Source: Roseococcus sp050632405 (GTDB taxonomy: Bacteria; Pseudomonadota; Alphaproteobacteria; Acetobacterales; Acetobacteraceae). Taken from it: DNA of 64,000 nucleotides. A program made the position numbers and the translations under genes. The stretch covers positions 4,278,001 through 4,342,000 of the forward strand of contig NZ_CP192601.1 in NCBI RefSeq assembly GCF_050632405.1, read 5' to 3'. Numbering within the stretch: the first letter of the stretch is position 1; each line of letters starts with the position of its first letter. Shown in pieces: positions 16,386 to 24,574 of this stretch. The notes under the pieces are model-generated. The model was not told where the DNA came from. It saw only the letters and a program-made list of their open reading frames with translations, and searched no databases.

Positions 16386-17276
16386 TCAGCCGCCCGCGTG
16401 CAGGGCGCGCAGCACGCGGTCCAGGCCGGCCTGCCAGCTGGGCAGGGTCACGCCGAAGGTCTCGGCCAGCTTCGTGCCGTCCATCCGCCCATCGGCCGGG
16501 CGCACCGCCTTCACCGGGTATTCGTGGGTGGCGATCGGGACGACGCGCGGCTGCGGGCCGCCATGGGGGGCGGCGCCGGCGAAGATCGCCTCGGCGAAGG
16601 CGTGCCAATGCGTGGCCTGCTCCGCCCGCGCGTGGAACACGCCACGATACTCCGGCCGCCAGCCGGTCTGCCGGATGCGCGCCAGAATGGCGGCGATGGC
16701 GTCCGCCAGGTCGGGGGCGGCCGTCGGGTGGCCATGCTGGTCCGCCACCACGCGCAGCTCGGGCCGCGTGGCGCCCACGGTCAGCATGGTGCGGACGAAG
16801 TTCTTGCCCACCGGGCTGAACACCCAGGCGGTGCGCAGCACGCTCGTCATCGGGTTGCCGGCGAGCGCCGCCCATTCGCCGGCCAGCTTGGTGCGGCCAT
16901 AGGCGCCAAGCGGGTTGGGCCGGTCGCTCTCCAGATAGGGTGCACCCTTCATCCCGTCATAGACGTAGTCGGTGCTGATCTGGATCAGCGGGACGCCGGC
17001 CTCGGCGCAGAGCTTCGCGAGCAGCGCGGGGCCCAGCGCATTGGCGCGGAAGGCGCCGGCCTCGTCCTCCTCGGCCGCGTCCACCGCCGTCCAGGCGGCG
17101 CAGTTCACCACCGCCTCCGGCTTCAGCGCCGCGAAGGCAGCGACCACCGTCTCGGGCTTGTCGAACTCGAAATCCGGCTGGCCGACCAGCAGTGCCTCGA
17201 AGCCCTGGGCGGGCAGGCTGTCCGCCAGGCCCGTCGCCAGCTGCCCGCCCTGGCCGGTGACGAGGATGCGCCGCAT
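16386..17276 (-). CDS. rfbD: dTDP-4-dehydrorhamnose reductase
   Basis: A 296-residue short-chain dehydrogenase that performs the last step to dTDP-L-rhamnose. It has the N-terminal Rossmann motif RILVTGQGGQLATGL and the catalytic ISTDYVYDG with AYGRTKLAGE (Tyr-x-x-x-Lys). VLRTAWVFSPVGKNFVRTML is the family signature near residue 150. The start at 17276 (MRRILVTG) shares one base with the rfbC stop (TGATG), so translation is coupled. Gene order on this strand is rfbB, rfbA, rfbC, rfbD, then the RgpF-like gene. Confidence 0.96.
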   Translation of the reverse strand: MRRILVTGQGGQLATGLADSLPAQGFEALLVGQPDFEFDKPETVVAAFAALKPEAVVNCAAWTAVDAAEEDEAGAFRANALGPALLAKLCAEAGVPLIQISTDYVYDGMKGAPYLESDRPNPLGAYGRTKLAGEWAALAGNPMTSVLRTAWVFSPVGKNFVRTMLTVGATRPELRVVADQHGHPTAAPDLADAIAAILARIRQTGWRPEYRGVFHARAEQATHWHAFAEAIFAGAAPHGGPQPRVVPIATHEYPVKAVRPADGRMDGTKLAETFGVTLPSWQAGLDRVLRALHAGG

Positions 17277-17842
17277 CAGACCGAACCCGCGGGGAAGGGG
17301 GGCGGTATCTCGGCCAGGCGCGGCGCGTTGCGGTCCTTGTCGGAGAGGATCACGCCGCCCGGCAGCACCGGCCATTTGATCCCCAGCGCCGGATCGTCCC
17401 AGAGGATGCCCGCATCCGTCGCCCGGTCATACTCGGCATCCACCTTGTAGAGCACCTCGGTGTCGGGCTCGAGGGTCATGAAGCCATGCGCGAAGCCGCG
17501 CGGCACCCAGAGCTGCTGCCAGTTCTCGGCCGAGAGCTCGCAGGCCACATGCTGGCCATAGGTCGCGCTGTCCTGGCGGATATCCACCGCGATGTCGAGG
17601 ATGCGCCCGCGCACCACGCGCACGAGCTTGCCCTGCGCCGTGGGCGGCCGCTGGAAATGCAGGCCGCGCACCACCCCCGCCTCGCGCGAGAGCGAGTGGT
17701 TGTCCTGCACGAAATCGGCCGTCAGCCCCGCGGCGGCCAGCGCGCTGCGCTTCCACACCTCGCTGAAGAAGCCGCGCGCGTCGCCGAAGCGATTGGGCTC
17801 GATCAGCAGCACATCGGGGATGGATTGCGGCGTGATCTTCAT
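17276..17842 (-). CDS. rfbC: dTDP-4-dehydrorhamnose 3,5-epimerase
   Basis: A 188-residue cupin enzyme that epimerises C3 and C5 of dTDP-4-keto-6-deoxyglucose. Typical segments are DVLLIEPNRFGDARGFFSEVW, FVQDNHSLSREAGVVRGLHFQ with the catalytic His, GRILDIAVDIRQDSATYG, LWVPRGFAHGF and ALGIKWP. Length and motifs are ordinary. It overlaps rfbA at its start (four bases) and rfbD at its end. Confidence 0.97.
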   Translation of the reverse strand: MKITPQSIPDVLLIEPNRFGDARGFFSEVWKRSALAAAGLTADFVQDNHSLSREAGVVRGLHFQRPPTAQGKLVRVVRGRILDIAVDIRQDSATYGQHVACELSAENWQQLWVPRGFAHGFMTLEPDTEVLYKVDAEYDRATDAGILWDDPALGIKWPVLPGGVILSDKDRNAPRLAEIPPPFPAGSV

Positions 17843-18720
17843 GCGTGGACGCCATCTGCGAGCTGCACGAGATATTGCCCATAGGCGGTCTTGCCCAGCG
17901 CCTTGCCACGGGCGCGCAGCTCATCGGCCGTCAGGAAACCTCGGCGGAAGCCGATCTCCTCCGGGCAGCCCACCACCAGGCCCTGCCGCTCCTGCACCGT
18001 CTGCACGAAGGTCGCCGCCTGGAGCAGGCTGGCCGGCGTGCCCGCATCGAGCCAGGCGCAGCCGCGGCCCAGCTGCTCGCAGGAGAGGTCGCCCGCCTGC
18101 ATGTAGAGCAGGTTGAGGTCGGTGATCTCCAGCTCGCCGCGGGCCGAGGGCGTGACGCGCTTGGCCATCTCCACCACGCGACTGTCGTAGAAATAGACGC
18201 CGATGACGGCCCAGTCCGATTTCGGCTTGACCGGCTTCTCCTCGATGGAGATGACGCGGCCCGCGCCGTCGAACTCCGCCACGCCATAGCGCTCGGGGTC
18301 CGCCACGCGATAGCCGAAGACGGTCGCGCCACCCGCCTCGGCGCGGCCCTTCGCCGCGCGGAGCCGCTCGGACAGGCCCTCGCCGTAGATGATGTTGTCG
18401 CCGAGCGCCAGCGCGCAGGGCTGGCCCTGGATGAACGTCTCGCCGATCAGGAAGGCCTGGGCGAGACCATCGGGCGAGGGCTGCTCCGCATAGGAAAGCT
18501 TGATCCCGAAGGCCGAACCGTCGCCCAGCAGGCGCCGGAAGGCCGGCAGGTCCTGCGGGGTCGAGATCACCAGGATGTCCCGGATCCCCGCCAGCATGAG
18601 CGTGCCGAGCGGGTAATAGACCATCGGCTTGTCATAGACCGGCAGCAATTGCTTGGACGCCGCCAGCGTCATCGGATGCAGCCGCGTGCCGGAACCCCCG
18701 GCCAGGATGATGCCCTTCAT
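17839..18720 (-). CDS. rfbA: Glucose-1-phosphate thymidylyltransferase
   Basis: A 293-residue nucleotidyltransferase that makes dTDP-glucose, the entry step to dTDP-rhamnose. The N-terminal signature KGIILAGGSGTRLHPMTLAAS is intact, followed by QLLPVYDKPMVYYPL, ALGDNIIYG (metal-binding Asp), VISIEEKPVKPKSDWAV and GRGCAWLDAGTPASL. Its stop overlaps the rfbC start by four bases. About 139 bp separate it from rfbB, filled by repeat-like GC-rich sequence. Confidence 0.97.
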   Translation of the reverse strand: MKGIILAGGSGTRLHPMTLAASKQLLPVYDKPMVYYPLGTLMLAGIRDILVISTPQDLPAFRRLLGDGSAFGIKLSYAEQPSPDGLAQAFLIGETFIQGQPCALALGDNIIYGEGLSERLRAAKGRAEAGGATVFGYRVADPERYGVAEFDGAGRVISIEEKPVKPKSDWAVIGVYFYDSRVVEMAKRVTPSARGELEITDLNLLYMQAGDLSCEQLGRGCAWLDAGTPASLLQAATFVQTVQERQGLVVGCPEEIGFRRGFLTADELRARGKALGKTAYGQYLVQLADGVHA

Positions 18721-18728
18721 GTCTTCAT

Positions 18729-18753
18729 GCCCTCATGCGCCGGGCGCGCGCTC
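18729..18753. repeat. Dispersed intergenic repeat, 25 bp core (copy 1)
   Basis: This core matches 34711-34735 at 24 of 25 positions (the two differ only at the eighth base, T here and A there). It lies in the 18721-18859 gap between rfbB and rfbA. Downstream in the gap is a 9-bp hairpin (CGAAACGCT and AGCGTTTCG, about 18766-18785) and then ATCCTCG, a heptamer also found after the second copy. No gene is visible in this gap. Confidence 0.55.
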
Positions 18754-18859
18754 CGCGCGCTTGGCTCGAAACGCTGAAGCGTTTCGGCTCGGCTGTTCGT
18801 CTCGCATCCTCGGAGGGAGGATGCCATGGTCTCGATGGCTGCGCGGGCAGCCGGCGGCG

Positions 18860-19966
18860 TCACGACTTCACGCCGCCCAGCCGCGGAGCGGCGTCGGTCC
18901 CAAGCCGCGGAGCGGCGTCGGTCCCAAGCCGCTGGCCGGCATAGGCCTTCTCGCGGATCGGCCGCCACCAGGCCTCGTGGTCCAGGTACCAGCGGATGGT
19001 CTGCTCCAGGCCCGCCTCGAAGTCGTAGCGCGGCTTCCAGCCGAGCGCCGCCTCGGCGCCCGAGGGATCCATCGCGTAGCGGAAGTCATGGCCGGGCCGG
19101 TCGCGCACGAAGGTGATCAGCCGCTCGCGCGGGCCGGCGGGGTCAGGCCGCAGCCGATCCAGCGTCGCGCAGATCGCCTTCACCACCTCCAGGTTCGTGC
19201 GCTCCTGCCGGGGCCCGATGCAATAGGTCGCCCCTGGCTGGCCGTGCATCAGCGCCAGCACCAGCGCCTCGGCATGGTCCTCGACATGCAGCCAGTCGCG
19301 GATATTGGCGCCCTCGCCATAGACCGGCAGCGGCTTGCCCTCGAGCGCATTGAGCGTGACGAGCGGGATCAGCTTCTCCGGGAATTGCCAGGGCCCGTAA
19401 TTGTTCGTCGTGTTCGAGACGAAGGAGGGGAAGCCATAGGTGTGGTTCCAGGCCCGCACCAGGTGATCGGAGGCCGCCTTGCTCGCGCTGTAGGGGCTGC
19501 GCGGGTCATAGGGCGTCTCGGGCGTGAAGGGCGGATCGCCGGGATAGAGGCTGCCGAAGACCTCGTCGGTCGAGACGTGGTGGAAACGGAACGCGGCCTT
19601 CGCGGCGCCTTCCAGCCCGTTCCAATATTCCCGTGCCGCCTCCAGCAGCACCTGCGTGCCGACCACATTGGTGCGGATGAACTCGGCCGGCCCGTCAATC
19701 GAGCGGTCCACATGGCTCTCGGCCGCCAGATGCATCACGGCCGTCGGCTTGTGCGTGGCGAAGGCGGCGCGCATCGCCTCCACGTCGCAGATATCGGCCT
19801 GCACATGGATGTGCCTCGCCTCGCCCGCATGCATGCCGAGCGCGGCCGGGCTCGCCGCATAGGTCATCTTGTCCACGTTGACGACCGTGGCGCCGGTGGT
19901 CGTCAGAAGGCGGCGGACGACGGCCGAGCCGATGAAGCCGTATCCGCCGGTGATGAGGAAGAGCAA
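18860..19966 (-). CDS. rfbB: dTDP-glucose 4,6-dehydratase
   Basis: A 368-residue extended short-chain dehydrogenase and the second enzyme of dTDP-rhamnose synthesis. It has LFLITGGYGFIGSAVVRRL (NAD-binding), MHLAAESHVDRSIDGP, HHVSTDEVFGSL with PYSASKAASDHLVRAW (catalytic Tyr-x-x-x-Lys), and NNYGPWQFPEKLIPL. The C-terminus is odd. After the normal end KAYAGQRLG the frame runs through two copies of RLGTDAAP and a partial third, encoded by a 24-bp tandem repeat, before stopping. The tail is probably junk extension into repeat DNA. It is divergent from the ABC exporter genes with a 130-bp shared promoter region. Confidence 0.95.
   Translation of the reverse strand: MLFLITGGYGFIGSAVVRRLLTTTGATVVNVDKMTYAASPAALGMHAGEARHIHVQADICDVEAMRAAFATHKPTAVMHLAAESHVDRSIDGPAEFIRTNVVGTQVLLEAAREYWNGLEGAAKAAFRFHHVSTDEVFGSLYPGDPPFTPETPYDPRSPYSASKAASDHLVRAWNHTYGFPSFVSNTTNNYGPWQFPEKLIPLVTLNALEGKPLPVYGEGANIRDWLHVEDHAEALVLALMHGQPGATYCIGPRQERTNLEVVKAICATLDRLRPDPAGPRERLITFVRDRPGHDFRYAMDPSGAEAALGWKPRYDFEAGLEQTIRWYLDHEAWWRPIREKAYAGQRLGTDAAPRLGTDAAPRLGGVKS
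18884..18931. repeat. 24-bp tandem repeat (2 copies plus partial) inside the 3' end of rfbB
   Basis: Two exact head-to-tail 24-bp units at 18884-18907 and 18908-18931 encode the repeated octapeptide RLGTDAAP at the RfbB C-terminus. The unit length is a multiple of three, so copy-number change would lengthen or shorten the tail without breaking the frame. Confidence 0.85.
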
Positions 19967-20096
19967 GGTACCGCGTCTCCTGGAAAACCGAGGGGCCCTA
20001 ACACAGGACCGGGGCCTGTCAATACGATGGCAGCGATGACGAACGGAAGCCTTCCTCGGCTTTCAGCCCGGGGGCCCTGCGTGTATAGCCGCCCGC

Positions 20097-20930
20097 ATGG
20101 CCAGCCTTTCGCCCCGCTCCTTCGAACATGACGCCGCCCACCCCGAGCGCGGCGCCCGTGCCCGCGCCGACCTGCTGGAGGGCTTCCAGCGGTGGCGCCT
20201 CGCCTGGGTGCTGGCCCGGACGGACATCACCCACCGCTACCGCGGCTCGGTGCTGGGCCCGCTCTGGGTGACGATCTCGACGGCGGTGATGCTGATCGCG
20301 CTCGGCTTCCTCTATGCCAAGCTCTTCCAGCTCGAGGTCGGGGTCTACCTGCCCTGGCTCGCTGTCAGCCTGATCATCTGGGCCATGATCGGCCAGGCCG
20401 TGACCGAGGCCTGCACCACCATCACCTCGGCCGAGGGCATCGTCCGCCAGATGCCCTTGCCCTATTCGGTGCATGCGCTGAGGACGGTGTTCCGCAACGC
20501 GGTGGTGGCCGCGCACAACCTGCCGCTCATCCTCGTCGTCTTCCTGATCTTCGGGGTGCAGCCGGGCTGGGGCGCGCTCTGGGCGCTTCCGGGCCTGGCC
20601 CTGCTCGCCATCAACGTCTTCTGGGGCTCGCTCCTGCTCGGCCTGCTCTGCGCGCGCTTCCGCGACATCCCGCCCATCGTGGCCTCCGTCATGCAGATCG
20701 CCTTCTTCCTGACGCCCGTCATCTGGAAGCCGGAGCTGATCGAGGGGGCGCAGGTCTACCTGCCGCTCAACCCCTTCTTCGCCGTCATGGAAACCATGCG
20801 CGCGCCGCTCATGGGCACCGGCGCCTCGGCCACCGTCTGGATCGCGGCGATCCTCTACACCGGCATCGTCTGGGCCGTGTCCCAGGCCTTCTTCACGCGG
20901 TTCCGCAACCGCGTCGCTTTCTGGGTCTGA
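20097..20930 (+). CDS. ABC-2 type polysaccharide exporter permease (Wzm-like)
   Basis: A 277-residue inner-membrane protein with six predicted helices after a soluble N-terminus. The family-typical start is LARTDITHRYRGSVLGPLWVTIS. Hydrophobic segments are near 55-80, 88-105, 135-155, 160-182, 195-215 and 245-262, ending ARTRF-like (FFTRFRNRVAFWV). It forms the channel of an O-antigen/capsule exporter together with the following ATPase, whose gene starts five bases after its stop. The neighbouring rhamnose genes make a rhamnose-containing glycan the likely cargo. Confidence 0.92.
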   Translation: MASLSPRSFEHDAAHPERGARARADLLEGFQRWRLAWVLARTDITHRYRGSVLGPLWVTISTAVMLIALGFLYAKLFQLEVGVYLPWLAVSLIIWAMIGQAVTEACTTITSAEGIVRQMPLPYSVHALRTVFRNAVVAAHNLPLILVVFLIFGVQPGWGALWALPGLALLAINVFWGSLLLGLLCARFRDIPPIVASVMQIAFFLTPVIWKPELIEGAQVYLPLNPFFAVMETMRAPLMGTGASATVWIAAILYTGIVWAVSQAFFTRFRNRVAFWV

Positions 20931-20935
20931 CCGAC

Positions 20936-21667
20936 ATGGCACGCATCGAGGCCGAGGGCCTGGCGATCGAATATCCGCTCTACCACCACAATGCGCGCTC
21001 GCTGAAGCGGCGGCTGATGGGCGCGACCCCGCGCCGCCTGAAGGAGGACCCCTCGCACCGCGTCGTCGTGGCCGCGCTGCGGAACCTGACCTTCACCATC
21101 GAGCGCGGCGAGCGCGTGGCTCTCGTCGGCCCCAATGGCGCTGGCAAGTCCACCCTGCTGCGCACCGTGGCCGGCATCTATGAGCCCGTCGCGGGCCGGC
21201 TGCGCGTGGAGGGCGAGATCGGCTCCCTCATCGACCCGGGCGCGGGCATGGAGGCGCTGGCCACGGGGCGGGAGAACATCGTCCTGCGCGGCCTCTATCG
21301 CGGCATGTCGGAATCCGAGGCCGAGGCGATGGCGGAGGAGGTGGTCGCCTTCGCCGATCTCGGCGAGTTCATCGACGTGCAGATCCGCGGCTATTCCGCC
21401 GGCATGCAGGTGCGCCTCGCCTTCGCGCTCGCCACCGCCATGATGCCCGAGATCCTGCTCATGGATGAATGGTTCCTGGCCGGCGATGCGGAGTTCATGG
21501 CCCGCGCGGAGGAACGCCTGAAGCAGCTCGTCACCGGGGCCGACATCCTGATGCTCGCCACACATGACATGGCCGTGGTGCGCCGCTGGTGCACGCGCGC
21601 CATCCGCATCGAGGGCGGCGTCATCCTCCAGGACGGCACGGTGGAAGAAGTGCTTGGCCCGACCTGA
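20936..21667 (+). CDS. ABC transporter ATPase for polysaccharide export (Wzt-like, short form)
   Basis: A 243-residue ATPase with Walker A GPNGAGKSTLLRTVAG, a signature helix YSAGMQVRLAFALA, Walker B ILLMDEWFLAGD, and a switch His in LATHD. The N-terminus (EYPLYHHNARSLKRRLM) is typical of KpsT/Wzt proteins. There is no C-terminal carbohydrate-recognition domain, so export is not expected to depend on recognising a terminal sugar modification through this protein. It pairs with the upstream permease and is followed by a methyltransferase gene 67 bp downstream. Confidence 0.93.
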   Translation: MARIEAEGLAIEYPLYHHNARSLKRRLMGATPRRLKEDPSHRVVVAALRNLTFTIERGERVALVGPNGAGKSTLLRTVAGIYEPVAGRLRVEGEIGSLIDPGAGMEALATGRENIVLRGLYRGMSESEAEAMAEEVVAFADLGEFIDVQIRGYSAGMQVRLAFALATAMMPEILLMDEWFLAGDAEFMARAEERLKQLVTGADILMLATHDMAVVRRWCTRAIRIEGGVILQDGTVEEVLGPT

Positions 21668-21734
21668 GGCCGGAGGTGCTGGGCCTGGCCTGAGGCCGAT
21701 TGCGCCACGGCCGCGCCCTCGCTAGGTGTGCGGC

Positions 21735-22487
21735 ATGATCTGGCCCTTCCGCCGCCGCAAGCCGGCCACCCCCGACAGCCTCCTGCAGTCGGACCCCGCG
21801 AACGAGCTCTATCGCCTGTTCCTGGAGCGCGGATCGCGCGCCCACAAGACGGCGAAATGGCATCACTATTTTGACATCTACGACGCCTTCCTGGCGCGCT
21901 ATCGCGGGCAATCGCCCACGCTGCTGGAGATCGGCGTGGACGAATGCGGCTCGCTCGAGATCTGGCGCGAGTGGCTCGGCCCGGGTGCGCGCATCTTCGG
22001 GATGGACATCAACCCGAAATCGGCGGAACTCGCGCCGCCCGGCGTGAAGGTCTTCATCGGCGACCAGGCGGACCCGGCCTTCCTGCGCCAGGTGCTGGCC
22101 GAGATCGGCACGCCGGACATCGTGGTGGATGACGGCGGCCACACCAGCAACCAGCAGATCGAGAGCTTCGAGGTCTTCTACCCGGCGATGACGCCCGACG
22201 GCGTCTATATCGTGGAGGACACCCACACCGCCCTTTGGGGCGGCCAATGGGATGACCGGCCCGGCATGACCTTCCTCGACTACGCGGCCGAGCGCGTGAA
22301 GGACCTGCACGCCTGGAGCGGCATCCACGCCAATTTCCGCCGCTACCATACGCATCCGAGCGAGCGGGTGGGGCCGGAAGCGCAGGTGCCGGAATTCACC
22401 CGCACCACGCGGGCCATCTCCTTCTTCGACAGCATCGTGGCCTTCGAGCGCGGCCCGCGCCGAGAGCCCTGGCAGGAGCGGCGCTGA
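21735..22487 (+). CDS. Class I SAM-dependent methyltransferase, sugar O-methyltransferase-like
   Basis: A 250-residue protein. The SAM site is LLEIGVDECGSLEIWREWLG with acidic MDINP. The metal/catalytic-looking DIVVDDGGHTSNQQIESFEVF and GVYIVEDTHTALWGG segments resemble the macrolide-sugar (MycE-type) methyltransferases. Given its place after the Wzm/Wzt genes, it probably methylates a sugar of the exported glycan; that is inference. The ATG 21735 (MIWPFRRRK) was preferred to a GTG three codons upstream. A structured intergenic element overlaps its stop codon. Confidence 0.8.
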   Translation: MIWPFRRRKPATPDSLLQSDPANELYRLFLERGSRAHKTAKWHHYFDIYDAFLARYRGQSPTLLEIGVDECGSLEIWREWLGPGARIFGMDINPKSAELAPPGVKVFIGDQADPAFLRQVLAEIGTPDIVVDDGGHTSNQQIESFEVFYPAMTPDGVYIVEDTHTALWGGQWDDRPGMTFLDYAAERVKDLHAWSGIHANFRRYHTHPSERVGPEAQVPEFTRTTRAISFFDSIVAFERGPRREPWQERR

Positions 22488-22532
22488 GCCCGATCGCCTT
22501 TGGTCTCTTCACCAAAGGCGTGAACCGGCCTC
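22486..22532 (+). repeat. Structured intergenic element, copy 3 (convergent junction methyltransferase / obg)
   Basis: The inner hairpin is perfect: CGCCTTTGGT (22495-22504) and ACCAAAGGCG (22511-22520) around a six-base loop. The outer arms GAGCCCGAT (22486-22494) and ACCGGCCTC (22524-22532) pair at seven of nine positions. TGA (22521-22523) is again unpaired on the 3' side. The flanks match copy 1, while the inner stem is different in sequence but equal in length. Confidence 0.7.
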
Positions 22533-22555
22533 GCATCTGAGCCTGCTCCGCCGGC

Positions 22556-23548
22556 TTACTTCGCGCGCACCACGTCCATCACGGCGCGCAGCACCTCGGG
22601 CACGCCCTCGCCCGTCGCCCCGGCGGCCAGCATCACCGGCCGGCCCGTCGCGCGCTCCAGCGCCTTCACTCGGGAGGCGCGGGCCTGCGGCGTCATCGCA
22701 TCGAGCTTGTTGAGGACGACGATCTCGGGCTTATCCGCGAGGCCGCCGCCATATTCCTCCAGTTCGCCCCGAATCATCCGCCAGGCGCCCGCGGGGTCCG
22801 CCTGGCTGCCGTCAATCAGGTGCAGCAGCACGCGGCAGCGCTCCACATGCCCCAGGAAGCGCGTCCCAAGCCCGGCCCCCTCGCTGGCGCCCTCGATCAG
22901 GCCCGGGATGTCGGCGAGGACGAATTCCTCCGTCGCGTTCAGGCGCACGACGCCGAGCTGCGGGTGCAGCGTGGTGAAGGGGTAGTCGGCGATCTTCGGG
23001 CGCGCCGCGCTGGCCGCCGCCAGGAAGGTGGATTTCCCCGCGTTCGGCAGCCCCACCAGCCCGGCATCGGCGATGAGCTTGAGGCGCAGCCAGACCCATT
23101 TCTCCTCGCCCGGCCAGCCCGGATCGGCCCGGCGTGGCGCGCGGTTGGTGCTGGTCTTGTAGTTCGCGTTGCCGAAGCCGCCATCGCCGCCCTTGGCCAG
23201 CAGCACGCGCTTGCCCACCACATCGAGGTCGGCGATCACCGTCTCGCGGTCCTCGTCCATGATCTGGGTGCCGACCGGCACCTTCAGCGTCACGTCGGGG
23301 GCGGCCGCACCCGTGCGGTCGCTGCCCGCGCCATTGCCGCCTTTGCGTGCCTTGAAATGCTGGGCGTAGCGGTAGTCGATCAGGGTGTTCAGCCCCTCCA
23401 CCGCCTCGACATAGACATGGCCGCCGCGGCCGCCATTGCCGCCATCGGGGCCGCCATATTCGATGAAGCGCTCACGCCGGAACGCGATGACGCCATTGCC
23501 GCCATCGCCCGATTTGATGAACACCTTGGCTTCGTCGAGGAATTTCAT
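22556..23548 (-). CDS. obgE: GTPase Obg/CgtA
   Basis: A 330-residue ribosome-assembly GTPase that binds the large subunit and links growth to nucleotide state. The glycine-rich Obg fold is at residues 1-158 (MKFLDEAKVFIKSGDGGNG). The G domain follows: G1 GLPNAGKSTFL, G2/G3 DYPFTTLHPQLG and LADIPGLIEGASEGAGLG, G4 VLNKLDAM, and G5-like MLAAGATG. The variable C-terminal domain is short. It is downstream of rplU-rpmA on the same strand, a standard arrangement, but a clear terminator lies between rpmA and obg. Confidence 0.97.
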   Translation of the reverse strand: MKFLDEAKVFIKSGDGGNGVIAFRRERFIEYGGPDGGNGGRGGHVYVEAVEGLNTLIDYRYAQHFKARKGGNGAGSDRTGAAAPDVTLKVPVGTQIMDEDRETVIADLDVVGKRVLLAKGGDGGFGNANYKTSTNRAPRRADPGWPGEEKWVWLRLKLIADAGLVGLPNAGKSTFLAAASAARPKIADYPFTTLHPQLGVVRLNATEEFVLADIPGLIEGASEGAGLGTRFLGHVERCRVLLHLIDGSQADPAGAWRMIRGELEEYGGGLADKPEIVVLNKLDAMTPQARASRVKALERATGRPVMLAAGATGEGVPEVLRAVMDVVRAK

Positions 23549-23602
23549 ATCTGTGCCGCCATGCGAGTAGCCGCGACACCAACCCTACTCGCATGGCGGC
23601 AA

Positions 23603-23636
23603 GGGGGGGCAGGGCCCCCCCTAGACCCCCCCTTTT
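23603..23636. repeat. G7/C7/C7 tract hairpin upstream of obg
   Basis: Seven G (23603-23609) can pair with seven C at 23615-23621, or with a second seven-C tract at 23626-23632 that is followed by TTTT. The gap 23549-23726 holds this and the rpmA terminator and no gene. The two alternative pairings could be a transcription signal or simply low-complexity sequence. Confidence 0.4.
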
Positions 23637-23670
23637 CGTGAGGGGAGCGTTTGGGGGTGAGGGCTGTCTG

Positions 23671-23700
23671 AAACAAAAACGGGGGCCACGAGGGCCCCCG
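23671..23700 (-). terminator. Intrinsic terminator of the rplU-rpmA transcript
   Basis: On the minus strand, an eight-base stem (CGGGGGCC with GGCCCCCG, 23680-23687 and 23693-23700) and a five-base loop are followed at once by a T-rich run (TTTTTGTTT). It lies 27 bases after the rpmA stop. Confidence 0.88.
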
Positions 23701-23726
23701 CTGGTCACGCCATCGAGGGCGTCAAA

Positions 23727-23996
23727 TCACTCGGCCGCGAGCTTGGTCGGTTCGACCGAGACATGGACGCGGTCCTCGGCCTTGCGAGCGAACTTCACAT
23801 GGCCTTCGACCAGCGCGAAGAGCGTGTGGTCGCGGCCCACGCCGACATTGGTGCCGGCCTTCATCTTGGTGCCGCGCTGCTTGACGAGGATGTTGCCGGC
23901 CAGCACGTGCTCGCCGCCGAACTTCTTCACGCCAAGCCGCTGGCCGGGACTGTCACGCCCGTTGCGAGAGGAGCCGCCTGCCTTTTTGTGTGCCAT
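23727..23996 (-). CDS. rpmA: 50S ribosomal protein L27
   Basis: An 89-residue ribosomal protein near the peptidyl-transferase centre. It has the universal N-terminus MAHKKAGGSSRNGRDSPGQ and the following RLGVKKFGGEHVLAGNILVKQRG. It starts 15 bp after the rplU stop. The N-terminus begins directly with the mature AHKKAGGS form, so no protease-processed leader is present. Confidence 0.98.
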   Translation of the reverse strand: MAHKKAGGSSRNGRDSPGQRLGVKKFGGEHVLAGNILVKQRGTKMKAGTNVGVGRDHTLFALVEGHVKFARKAEDRVHVSVEPTKLAAE

Positions 23997-24011
23997 CTGT
24001 CTTGCTCCTTC

Positions 24012-24326
24012 TTACGCCGCGATGCTGGCGATGCGCAGGACCGTCTGTTCCTGGCGGTGGCCACGCTTGCGGCGGCTGTTCTTGCGGCGGCGCTTCTTCA
24101 GGATCAGCACCTTGTCGCCGCGATTCTGGTCCACCACCGTGGCGGTGACCGTCGCACCCGGCACGGTCGGCGCGCCAAGCTGCAGGCCGGCATCGTTGCT
24201 CAGGGCCAGCACCTCGTGGAAGGTGACGGTCGCGCCAGGCTCAGCCTCCAGGCGCTCGACGATGACGACGGCGTTCGGCGTCACCCGGTATTGTTTTCCG
24301 CCAGTGCGGATCACTGCGAAGCTCAT
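24012..24326 (-). CDS. rplU: 50S ribosomal protein L21
   Basis: A 104-residue 23S-rRNA-binding protein beginning MSFAVIRTGGKQYRV. It has the KKRRRKNSRRKRGHRQ basic segment typical of L21 near the end. The start at 24326 is fixed by homology; the longer upstream frame is shadow sequence. It is the first gene of the rplU-rpmA unit. The 248-bp gap to ridA (24327-24574) contains its leader and promoter region. Confidence 0.97.
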   Translation of the reverse strand: MSFAVIRTGGKQYRVTPNAVVIVERLEAEPGATVTFHEVLALSNDAGLQLGAPTVPGATVTATVVDQNRGDKVLILKKRRRKNSRRKRGHRQEQTVLRIASIAA

Positions 24327-24460
24327 CACACGCGCCCTTCGGGCTGCCGCGCGAGGCGACGCTGCCCGTGATACTGAATGGTTATGGCCGCTGGCCGGAG
24401 CGCCGGGGGGCGCCCCATGAACGACCACGGGCGACACGCATGCGCCGCCCGGGAGAAGGG

Positions 24461-24490
24461 CGTGTAGTGCGGGGCGGGGCCGCGCGTCAA
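24461..24490 (-). promoter_or_regulatory. Candidate sigma-70-type promoter for rplU-rpmA
   Basis: On the minus strand, TTGACG (24490-24485) is followed after 18 bases by TACACG (24466-24461), leaving about a 135-base leader before rplU. The -35 match is good and the -10 match is weak, so the call is tentative. Confidence 0.4.
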
Positions 24491-24574
24491 GTCGCAACCG
24501 CCACCTCGCGCTCCCGGCGGGGGTGACAATCCGCGCCAAGCTGGCAGCCTTCCGCGCAACAGGAGGAGCCCGCC

